A DNA stretch of 17,001 nt from DASZYF01 sp035545535 (lineage in GTDB: Bacteria; Actinomycetota; Actinomycetes; Mycobacteriales; CAJCIY01): the NCBI GenBank assembly GCA_035545535.1, contig DASZYF010000051.1:1-17001 (forward strand), in the 5' to 3' direction. A model generated the notes under the pieces. The model saw only the letters and a list, made by a program, of their open reading frames with translations. It was not told the origin of the DNA and made no database searches. How positions within the stretch are numbered: the first letter of the stretch is position 1; each line of letters begins with the position of its first letter. The translations under genes were made by a program, and so were the position numbers. Below are positions 8,442-15,209 of this stretch, piece after piece.

Positions 8442-10031
8442 GTGGCGGCAACGGGGTCGCGGACCCGGCGCGCGCTGCTCGCCACGGGCGCCGTCGTCGC
8501 CGCTCTCGTACCGGCGGTCGGCGCCGGTGGAGCGGCCGTCACCACACCGACGATCGTCGAGGCCGCCTCGGTGGCAACCGCCCAGGCCGCGGTGACCTCC
8601 GTCGGCGGCAAGGTCACGTTGCAGCTGCCGCTCGTCAACGGCGTCCTGTCCTCGCTGACGGCCGCGCAGCTCTCGTCGGTGCAGGCCATCAACGGCGTGA
8701 GGACCGCGGCCGACGAGACCATCTCGCTCACGATGGAGCCCGAGAAGGGCAAGCCATCGCCGCCGGCCGCACCGTCGACGAGCCCGCCGCCACCGGCGCA
8801 CCCGCGCGACGGCGTGTTCCCTGCGGTCACCGGCGCGTCCTCGCTCACCGCGAGCGGCACCACCGGCAAGGGCATCGCGGTCGCCGTCATCGACACCGGC
8901 ATCGCACCGCTCCCCGACTTCAAGGGCCGGATGCTCCCCGGCAAGGACTTCACGTCGGCGAACAACGCCTACCAGGACACCTACGGGCACGGCACGTTCA
9001 TCGCCGGGCTCATCGCCGGCAACGGCGCCTCGACCGGCGGGCAGTACATCGGTGAGGCCCCGGGTGCCAACCTGGTATCCGTCCGCGTCGCCGGCTCGAG
9101 CGGCACGGCCGACACCGCGACGGTCATCAACGCGATCGACTGGGTCATCCAGAACGCCGGCGCCAAGGGCATCCGCGTCGTCAACCTCTCGCTCGGCCAG
9201 ATCCCGCAGACGCCCACCCTGCTCAACCCGCTCGACCAGGCGGTGGAGAAGGCGTGGCTGTCCGGACTCGTCGTCGTCACCAGCGCGGGCAACAACGGCA
9301 GCCAGCCCGGCACGATCGTCGCGCCGGGCGACGACCCGCTCGTCATCACCGTCGGGGCGTTCGACGACTACGGCACCACCGCCACGACGGACGACACGAT
9401 CCCGTCGTTCAGCAGCGTCGGACCGACGTCGTCCGATGCGTGGTGGAAGCCGGACCTGGTCGCGCCCGGGAAGTCCGTCGTCAGCCTCGCCGCGTCCGGC
9501 TCGGTCATCTACAACGCGAACAAGACGGCCCGTGTCGGCAAGGCGGCGTTCGTCGGCTCCGGGACCTCCTTCTCCGCCGCGATCACCAGTGGCGCGGTCG
9601 CGCTGCTGCTGCAGACGAAGCCCACCGTCACCCCGGATGCGGTGAAGGCCGCACTGCTGACCACGACCGATCCGGGAGCGGCACCGGACTACGACCCGTT
9701 CGTCGAGGGCCACGGCGACCTCAACGTCGCGCGGGCAGTCGCCGAGCCGGCCCTGGGGCTGCTCCAGGACGTCAGCGGGATCGCCGCGCCGGTCCTCGGA
9801 CAGCTCATCCCGCTGACCGGCACGCAGCTCGTGTCGAGCTGGTCCCCGGCCAACTTCTCGGGCGACGCGACGCTGGACCCCACGAAGTTCCACTCGTCGT
9901 CCTGGAACAGCAGCAGCTGGAACTCGAGCTCCTGGAACAGCAGCTCGTGGAACTCGAGCTCCTGGAACAGCAGCAGCTGGAACTCGAGCTCCTGGAACAG
10001 CAGCTCGTGGAACTCCTCGTCATGGAACTGA
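8442..10031 (+). CDS. Secreted S8 (subtilisin-like) serine peptidase with SSSWN repeat tail
   Basis: 529 residues. A signal peptide (RTRRALLATGAVVAALVPAVGAGGA) and a propeptide-like region (to about residue 115) with a proline-rich linker (KPSPPAAPSTSPPPPAHP) precede the subtilase domain. The catalytic triad is intact: Asp151 in VIDTG, His183 in YGHGTFIAG, Ser376 in GSGTSFSAA, with the oxyanion Asn284 in SAGNNG. It should therefore be an active exported endoprotease. The C-terminus is unusual: after a spacer (LVSSWSPANFSGDATLDPTKFH) come nine perfect SSSWN pentapeptides, then the stop. GTG 8442 was preferred because of the AAGGGGG box. ATG 8382 would put 20 extra residues before the signal peptide. 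The stop codon overlaps the start of a GGDEF/EAL gene, which indicates coupled expression. The tail may bind wall or surface polymers or be a transport or anchoring signal; this is not established. Confidence 0.93.
   Translation: MAATGSRTRRALLATGAVVAALVPAVGAGGAAVTTPTIVEAASVATAQAAVTSVGGKVTLQLPLVNGVLSSLTAAQLSSVQAINGVRTAADETISLTMEPEKGKPSPPAAPSTSPPPPAHPRDGVFPAVTGASSLTASGTTGKGIAVAVIDTGIAPLPDFKGRMLPGKDFTSANNAYQDTYGHGTFIAGLIAGNGASTGGQYIGEAPGANLVSVRVAGSSGTADTATVINAIDWVIQNAGAKGIRVVNLSLGQIPQTPTLLNPLDQAVEKAWLSGLVVVTSAGNNGSQPGTIVAPGDDPLVITVGAFDDYGTTATTDDTIPSFSSVGPTSSDAWWKPDLVAPGKSVVSLAASGSVIYNANKTARVGKAAFVGSGTSFSAAITSGAVALLLQTKPTVTPDAVKAALLTTTDPGAAPDYDPFVEGHGDLNVARAVAEPALGLLQDVSGIAAPVLGQLIPLTGTQLVSSWSPANFSGDATLDPTKFHSSSWNSSSWNSSSWNSSSWNSSSWNSSSWNSSSWNSSSWNSSSWN
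9894..10028 (+). repeat. Nine 15-base repeats encoding (SSSWN)9
   Basis: Every unit encodes SSSWN exactly, with TGGAAC always coding WN. The serine codons differ between units: TCG TCG TCC, then alternating AGC-rich and TCG/AGC/TCC forms, then TCC TCG TCA in the last unit. Units 2-4 and units 6-8 are identical at DNA level, so a 45-60 base block was duplicated. Serine codons switch between the TCN and AGC classes, which cannot interconvert by one silent change. This suggests selection for the peptide. Confidence 0.97.
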
Positions 10032-12784
10032 TGAAGCTCCCCCTGCGGGTCCGCGCGCTCGTCATCGGGGTTGCCGTCCTGGCGGCCGGCCTTGCCGGCC
10101 TGACATCCGTCCACTACGGCAGTGCCGTCGGAGCCACCGCGACGGTCGTCGTGCTGGGCGCGCTCGTGTGCGCCGCGTGGGTGCGCCCGCTGCTCGTCTA
10201 CCGGGGCCGCGCATCCGAGGGGGTCCAGGCCGATGAGGGCCTCGTGCTCCTCGCGCTGGTCCTCCTGCCGGCCCGCGGCGTTCTGCTCGTCGTCGGTGTC
10301 GCGGTGGCGGTCGGGCAGACGCTCCTCCGCCGCCTCCCTCCCGTGAAGGCCACGTTCAACCTCGCGCAGGTCCTCGTCGCGACGAGCTGCGCGGTGCTGC
10401 TGACGCACGCGCTCGGCCTGCGCTCCGGTGCCGGTCGGGCCGTGGACCTGGCCATCGGCCTCGTCGGGGTCGTCGCGTTCTCGGTCATCAGCGCCAGCCT
10501 GTCGAGCCTCGTCATCGCCGCGTCGTCCGACACCACCATGCGATCGGCCCTCCTCGACGGCATCGATCTGCGGGCGATCGTGCTCGGCGTCGGCTGCCTC
10601 GTCGCGGCGCCGTTCTGCCTCGCCATCGCGGCGAGCTCGTGGGCCATCGCGCTGCTGCCGCCGGTCTTCGCCGCCTCGCGATTCGTCGTGACCGGCCAGT
10701 TCGCGGCCCGCCACGACCGTGACCGCCTGCTCGGCCTGTTCGACGCGACGCTCGCGATCCACCGACCTCTCGTCGCCGCCGACGTGCGCGGCGAGCTCAC
10801 CACCCAGGCGCTCGACCTGCTGCGCTGCAGCGCAGCCGAGCTCACCGCCGACGAGCCGGCGGGCGCCGAGCTCGCGAGCCCCATCGCCTTCGCGGACAGC
10901 ACCCAGTGGCTGGCCGTGTCCGGACGCTCGCGCACCGAGCCCTTCGACGCCGCCGACCAGCGGCTGCTCGACGCGCTCGCCGCCGTCGGCGGCTCCTCGC
11001 TGTCGCACGCCGAGCTGTACGCGCAGTCGCACCGGCAGAGCGAAGAGCTCACCGCGATCATGCGCAGCCTCGCCGAGGGCGTGGTCGCCTTCGACGACCG
11101 CGGGCGCCCGATCTTCGTCAACGCGGTCGGCGCGCAGCTGCTGGGCCTGCCCGAGGACAGTGATCTCGACAGCGACCTGCCCGGAGTCACCGACGTGCTT
11201 GCCTCCATCGGCGCGGTCGCGGCGCGCTGCGTCGCGACGTCACGCCAGGTCACCGACGAGTCGTCGCTGTTCCTGCGGCGCGACGGCACCACGTTCCCGG
11301 TCAGCTACACCTGCTCGCCCATCATCGACGGCGACGAGGTCATCGGCGCCGCGCTCGCGTTCCGCGACATCACCGAGCGCCTCGCCGCCGAGCGCGAGCT
11401 CGCCCACCACGCCTTCCACGACCAGCTCACCGGCCTGCCCAACCGGCGCCTGTTCCTCGACCGCCTCGACCAGGCGCTGCGCCGCGGCACCCCGCGCGGC
11501 TCGCTGCACACGTTGCTGTTCATCGACGTCGACCGCTTCAAGAACATCAACGACAACCTCGGCCACGCGGCCGGCGACCAGCTCCTCCAGGAGATCGCGC
11601 GCCGCATCACTGCCGTCGTGCGGCCCGCGGACACGGTCGCGCGCTTCGGCGGTGACGAGTTCACCGTGCTCGTCGAGGACGTCGGCGACGTCGCGGCCGC
11701 GCAGATCACCGCACGCCGCGTGCACGACGCGATGGCCACACCCGTCCAGCTGGGTGGCGACCGCAGCGTCGTCGTCACGCTGTCCATCGGCATCGCCGGC
11801 ACCGACGACGCCCAGGCCGCCGACGACCTGCTGCACAACGCCGACGTCGCGATGTACCAGGCCAAGGCGGTCGGTGTCGGCGGCACCCACCGCTACGACG
11901 GTGCCGCCATGCGTGCGCGCTCGGCGCACGGCATCGACGTCGAGGCCGACCTGCGCGATGCGATCAGCCGCGGCCGGCTCGAGGTCTACTACCAGCCGCT
12001 CATCGACCTGCAGACAGGTGTGATGGGCGACGTCGAGGCGCTCATCCGCTGGCCCGACCCCGAGCGCGGCATGCGCATGCCGGGAGAGTTCATCCCGATC
12101 GCCGAGGAGTCCGGGCTGATCCTGCCGCTCGGGCGCTTCGTGTTCGTCGAGGCGGCGAAGCAGGCGCTCCAGTGGCAGACCGACGGCGTGCCGGTGAGCA
12201 TCGCCGTCAACCTGTCGGCGCGGCAGTTCCAGGACCGCGAGCTCATGGAGGTCGTGGCGAGCACCCTCGAGGTGTCGGGCCTCCCCCCGGAGCGCATGTG
12301 CCTCGAGATCACCGAGACGCTCGCGATGCAGGACATGGAGCTCACGCTGCGCACGTTGAACCAGCTCAAGGGGCTGGGGGTGCGCCTCGCGATCGACGAC
12401 TTCGGCACCGGGTACTCGTCGCTGTCCTACCTCAAGCGGTTCCCGGTCGACGAGGTGAAGATCGACCAGAGCTTCGTCCGCGAGCTGCGCACCAGCAACG
12501 TCGACCGCGCCATCATCCAGGCGGTCGTCGGCCTCGCCGATGCGATGGACATCATGACCGTCGTCGAGGGCATCGAGGACGAGATCTCGCTGCGCCTCGT
12601 GCGCGACCTCGGCTGCAAGCTCGCGCAGGGATACCACGTCGCCCGGCCGCACCCGGCCACCGACATCACGCCGCTGCTGCACGCGAGCGCCAGCCAGCTG
12701 CGGAGCCTCCCCAGCCAACGCGCCGGCGACCACGACGGGCGCGCGGTCGACATCCGCTCGGCCATCGCCCCCCGTTCCGCGTAG
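10031..12784 (+). CDS. Membrane-bound bifunctional GGDEF/EAL c-di-GMP protein with GAF-like and PAS regions
   Basis: 917 residues. The N-terminal 220 residues hold about six membrane helices (first LVIGVAVLAAGLAGLTSV). A GAF-like region follows (about 235-340, ending DQRLLDALAAVGGSSLSHAELYAQ), then a PAS domain (ELTAIMRSLAEGVVAFDDRGRPIFVNAVG to FRDITER). The GGDEF domain has an intact GGDEF (540-544) and the RxxD inhibitory site (Arg531, Asp534). The EAL domain has EALIRW (669), EITET, DDFGTGYSS (789-797), VKIDQSFV, and EGIED in place of the usual EG-E-T. Both synthesis and breakdown of c-di-GMP therefore look possible. ATG 10031 forms TGATG with the protease stop and has GGA five bases upstream. 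ATG 10022 is an in-frame alternative. The overlap argues for coupled translation and joint function with the exported protease. Signal sensed and net activity are unknown. Confidence 0.95.
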   Translation: MKLPLRVRALVIGVAVLAAGLAGLTSVHYGSAVGATATVVVLGALVCAAWVRPLLVYRGRASEGVQADEGLVLLALVLLPARGVLLVVGVAVAVGQTLLRRLPPVKATFNLAQVLVATSCAVLLTHALGLRSGAGRAVDLAIGLVGVVAFSVISASLSSLVIAASSDTTMRSALLDGIDLRAIVLGVGCLVAAPFCLAIAASSWAIALLPPVFAASRFVVTGQFAARHDRDRLLGLFDATLAIHRPLVAADVRGELTTQALDLLRCSAAELTADEPAGAELASPIAFADSTQWLAVSGRSRTEPFDAADQRLLDALAAVGGSSLSHAELYAQSHRQSEELTAIMRSLAEGVVAFDDRGRPIFVNAVGAQLLGLPEDSDLDSDLPGVTDVLASIGAVAARCVATSRQVTDESSLFLRRDGTTFPVSYTCSPIIDGDEVIGAALAFRDITERLAAERELAHHAFHDQLTGLPNRRLFLDRLDQALRRGTPRGSLHTLLFIDVDRFKNINDNLGHAAGDQLLQEIARRITAVVRPADTVARFGGDEFTVLVEDVGDVAAAQITARRVHDAMATPVQLGGDRSVVVTLSIGIAGTDDAQAADDLLHNADVAMYQAKAVGVGGTHRYDGAAMRARSAHGIDVEADLRDAISRGRLEVYYQPLIDLQTGVMGDVEALIRWPDPERGMRMPGEFIPIAEESGLILPLGRFVFVEAAKQALQWQTDGVPVSIAVNLSARQFQDRELMEVVASTLEVSGLPPERMCLEITETLAMQDMELTLRTLNQLKGLGVRLAIDDFGTGYSSLSYLKRFPVDEVKIDQSFVRELRTSNVDRAIIQAVVGLADAMDIMTVVEGIEDEISLRLVRDLGCKLAQGYHVARPHPATDITPLLHASASQLRSLPSQRAGDHDGRAVDIRSAIAPRSA

Positions 12785-12800
12785 CTGTCGAGGCCGAAAG

Positions 12801-12816
12801 GACCCGGCGGCCGGTC
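12801..12816. terminator. Weak hairpin between convergent GGDEF/EAL and oxygenase genes
   Basis: GACC and GGTC arms with an inner GG/CC pair and a one-base bulge lie in the 30 bases between the two convergent stop codons. It could end transcription in both directions, but the stem is short and no T-run is present. Confidence 0.25.
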
Positions 12817-13939
12817 AGGCGAGGGCACCGACCTCTTGCGTGCGGTTGCGGACGATGTCGTTGAACGCCTGCCCGGGGCCGACGTGCGCGGCGATCTTCG
12901 GCGGGTAGAAGTCGACGTACATCGTGCGACGCCCGCCGGCTCCCGTCGGCTTGGGCGAGGCGTGCATGACATCGGCGATGTGCACGGTGACGTCGCCGGG
13001 CTCGGTGTCGACGTCGACGACCGGCACGTCATCGCGGTTCGCCCAGCCGTAGTGCAGCGACTGGCCGTGGCTGCCGGGCACGACCTTGAGGTTGCCGATC
13101 TCCGGCGATGACCCGGTCAGCCAGATCCCCACGAGCGCCGACGGGCAGTACACGGCGTGCCCGCCCATCCCGCAGTCCTGATGCCACGGGATGTTCGCCA
13201 GCCCCTGCGTCTCTCCGCCGACCTTCAGCAGCACCGACGCGCCTTCCATGCGGTCGGGGTAGAGCCGCAGCTCCGGGTCGAGCAGCGTCCCGAGCCGCAC
13301 CACCCGCGGATCGTGCTCGAGCGACGCGAGGTGGTCCGAGCGCAGGCTCGCGTACACGAGACGGCAGAGCACGTCGGCACCCGACTCGTCGACCGCCCAC
13401 CACGACTGGTCGTCGCCCCTGCGCGCCAGCGCCGCGAGCCGATCGACCTCGGCGTTGGCGTGCTCCATCTCGTCGGGCGTGAACACGCCCCGCACATGCA
13501 GGTAGCCCATGGTCATGAGCTGGGCGCGCAGCTCGTCGTCGGAGTCGTCCAGGGTGAGCACCGCGCGGGGATCGCGACCACGCAGATCGGCGCGGGCCGG
13601 GTCGTAGGGCGGGATGCCGGCGTGCAGGTACTTGAGCGCCGGGTCCCAGTCGGCGACCTGGTCGAACGTGCCCTTCTCGACGGTGAGCCCGCCGGTCAGG
13701 AACAGGTTCACGAACGTGCGCATCTGCGCGGCGAGGTCAGCCCAGGCATCGGCGTCGAGGATCACGACCGTGTCACCGTCGGGGCCGCCGTCGCGGGTCG
13801 TGATGGCGGTGCCGTCGCTCTCGTAGGTCACCGAACCGGTCCCGACGCGGAACGTCAGCGACCGGGCGCCCAGGGAGGCGGCGGCCGCGGCGACGACGGC
13901 GGGATCGAGCGTGGCGGGCGGTGGCGGAGCCAACGTCAT
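12815..13939 (-). CDS. Phytanoyl-CoA dioxygenase (PhyH)-like Fe(II)/2-oxoglutarate oxygenase with SCP2-like N-terminal region
   Basis: 374 residues. PhyH-family enzymes hydroxylate a carbon using Fe(II), oxygen and 2-oxoglutarate. The metal triad is visible: His253 and Asp255 in IPWHQDCG, and His326 in DVTVHIADVMHAS. Arg337 or Arg338 (GGRRTMYVDFYP) is positioned to bind 2-oxoglutarate. The middle part has GYLHVRGVFTPDEMEHANAEVDRL, the usual start of the double-stranded beta-helix fold. The first 115 residues (GSVTYESDGTAITTR, DTVVILDADAWADLA, LTVEKGTFDQVADWDPALKYLHAGIPPYDP) resemble an SCP2-type lipid-carrier domain; this is my inference by pattern and less sure. The start ATG 13939 is followed by MTLAPPPPATLDP, and CACAAT lies 6 bases upstream, so the message may be leaderless. 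It is divergent, by 31 bases, from a Gfo/Idh/MocA oxidoreductase. The substrate is unknown. Confidence 0.87.
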   Translation of the reverse strand: MTLAPPPPATLDPAVVAAAAASLGARSLTFRVGTGSVTYESDGTAITTRDGGPDGDTVVILDADAWADLAAQMRTFVNLFLTGGLTVEKGTFDQVADWDPALKYLHAGIPPYDPARADLRGRDPRAVLTLDDSDDELRAQLMTMGYLHVRGVFTPDEMEHANAEVDRLAALARRGDDQSWWAVDESGADVLCRLVYASLRSDHLASLEHDPRVVRLGTLLDPELRLYPDRMEGASVLLKVGGETQGLANIPWHQDCGMGGHAVYCPSALVGIWLTGSSPEIGNLKVVPGSHGQSLHYGWANRDDVPVVDVDTEPGDVTVHIADVMHASPKPTGAGGRRTMYVDFYPPKIAAHVGPGQAFNDIVRNRTQEVGALA

Positions 13940-13970
13940 GCGCGCATTGTGCTCCGGCAGACTGCTGTCC
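13940..13970. promoter_or_regulatory. 31-base divergent promoter between the oxygenase and oxidoreductase genes
   Basis: Only 31 bases separate ATG 13939 (minus) and GTG 13971 (plus). On the minus strand CACAAT (complement of 13946-13951) lies 6 bases before the ATG. On the plus strand CAGACT lies 7 bases before the GTG. No good Shine-Dalgarno exists for either gene. Both messages are probably leaderless, and each promoter's -35 region must fall inside the other gene. Confidence 0.45.
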
Positions 13971-15200
13971 GTGGGTGACGGGCTGCGCATCGGGCTGCTG
14001 GGATCAGGCTTCATCGCGGGCTTCCACCTGCAGGCGCTGCAGGCCGTGCGGGATGCGACGGTGACCGTGATCCACAGCCCGACGGCGGCGCACCGCGAGC
14101 GCGCCGCGGCGCAGGCCGACGCGCTGGGCCTCGGTCCGTGCCGGGCCGCCCCGACGGTCGACGATCTCGTCACCGCGGACGACGTCGACGCGGTCTTCAT
14201 CCTCGGGCCCAACGGCACCCGTCTCGAGCACATGCGCGCCATCCACGCCGCGGTCACGAGCGGCCGCACGACGTTGCGCGGCGTCGCGTGCGAGAAGCCG
14301 CTCGCACGCACGCTCGGCGAGGCCCGCGAGATGCAGCGCCTCGCCGAGGACGCCGGCCTGGCGCACGCCTACCTCGAGAACCAGGTGTTCGCGCCGTCGG
14401 TGATGCGCGGCAAGGAGATCCTCTGGCGGCGCGCGGCCGCGGTCGCCGGCCGGCCGTACCTCGCGCGCGCGGCGGAGGAGCACAGCGGGCCGCACGAGCC
14501 GTGGTTCTGGCGCGGTGAGGAGCAGGGCGGCGGCGTGCTGCTCGACATGATGTGCCACAGCGTCGAAGTCGCGCGCCACCTGCTCACCGCGCCCGACGCC
14601 GATCGCGCGTCGTTGCGCGTCGTCTCGGCGAGCGGCACCACGGCCACGCTCAAGTGGTCGCGGCCCGAGTACGTCGAGCGGCTGCGGGGTGCGATGGGCC
14701 CGACCGTCGACTACGCGCACGCCCCGGCCGAGGACTTCGCGCGCGGCACCATCACGCTCGAGGACGCCGACGGCCACCCGCTCGTCATCGAGGCGAGCAC
14801 GTCGTGGGCCTACGTCGGTCCCGGGCTGCGCATCGCCATCGAGGTCATGGGCCCGGAGTACTCACTCGACATCAACACGCTCAGCACCACGACGCGGCTG
14901 TTCCTGTCGCGGGAGGTCACCGGCAGCTCGGGGGAGGACCTGGTCGAGAAGCAGAACGCCGAGCACGGCCTCATGCCGATCCTCGACGACGAGGCCGCGG
15001 CCTACGGCTACGTCGCGGAGGACCGCCACGTGGTGCGGTCGTTCCTCGATGGCACGCCGCCCCTAGAGACATTCGCCGACGGCGTCGCGGTCATCGAGAT
15101 CCTCATGGCGCTGTACCGCTCGGCCGAGCTGGGCCGTACGGTGACGCTCCCCGACGCCGAGCTCGAGCACTACGTCCCGGTCGTGGCCCGCCCCCGCTAG
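13971..15200 (+). CDS. Gfo/Idh/MocA-family oxidoreductase
   Basis: 409 residues. This family oxidises or reduces sugars, inositols and related polyols with NAD(P). The Rossmann motif is at the N-terminus (RIGLLGSGFIAGFHLQAL, residues 6-23). The conserved EKP signature is CEKPLART (Glu108-Lys109-Pro110), with the lysine expected in catalysis. DMMCHSVEV gives the Asp192/His196 pair typical of the active site. The C-terminal half forms the substrate-binding beta-sheet domain, ending with a conserved-looking VIEILMALYRSAELG segment. I chose GTG 13971 because it opens directly before the Rossmann fold; earlier in-frame starts would run into the divergent oxygenase gene. The opposite gene is a PhyH-like oxygenase, so the two may process one hydroxylated compound. 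It ends 9 bases from the convergent stop of the next gene. The substrate cannot be told from sequence. Confidence 0.93.
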   Translation: MGDGLRIGLLGSGFIAGFHLQALQAVRDATVTVIHSPTAAHRERAAAQADALGLGPCRAAPTVDDLVTADDVDAVFILGPNGTRLEHMRAIHAAVTSGRTTLRGVACEKPLARTLGEAREMQRLAEDAGLAHAYLENQVFAPSVMRGKEILWRRAAAVAGRPYLARAAEEHSGPHEPWFWRGEEQGGGVLLDMMCHSVEVARHLLTAPDADRASLRVVSASGTTATLKWSRPEYVERLRGAMGPTVDYAHAPAEDFARGTITLEDADGHPLVIEASTSWAYVGPGLRIAIEVMGPEYSLDINTLSTTTRLFLSREVTGSSGEDLVEKQNAEHGLMPILDDEAAAYGYVAEDRHVVRSFLDGTPPLETFADGVAVIEILMALYRSAELGRTVTLPDAELEHYVPVVARPR

Positions 15201-15209
15201 CAGGGCTCC

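Noticed and set aside
9894..10028. Repeat tract as a CRISPR array or minisatellite
   Set aside because: The units are adjacent, without spacers, and keep the protease reading frame with perfect amino acid conservation; they are coding repeats.
9254..10030. Upstream extension of the GGDEF/EAL frame inside the protease gene
   Set aside because: The frame is open only because of high G+C. The protein it gives is low-complexity and arginine-rich, while the protease frame carries the intact triad.
10022..10030. ATG 10022 as the GGDEF/EAL start
   Set aside because: It is possible, but it overlaps the last repeat and lacks a ribosome site. ATG 10031 forms the common TGATG overlap with GGA five bases upstream.
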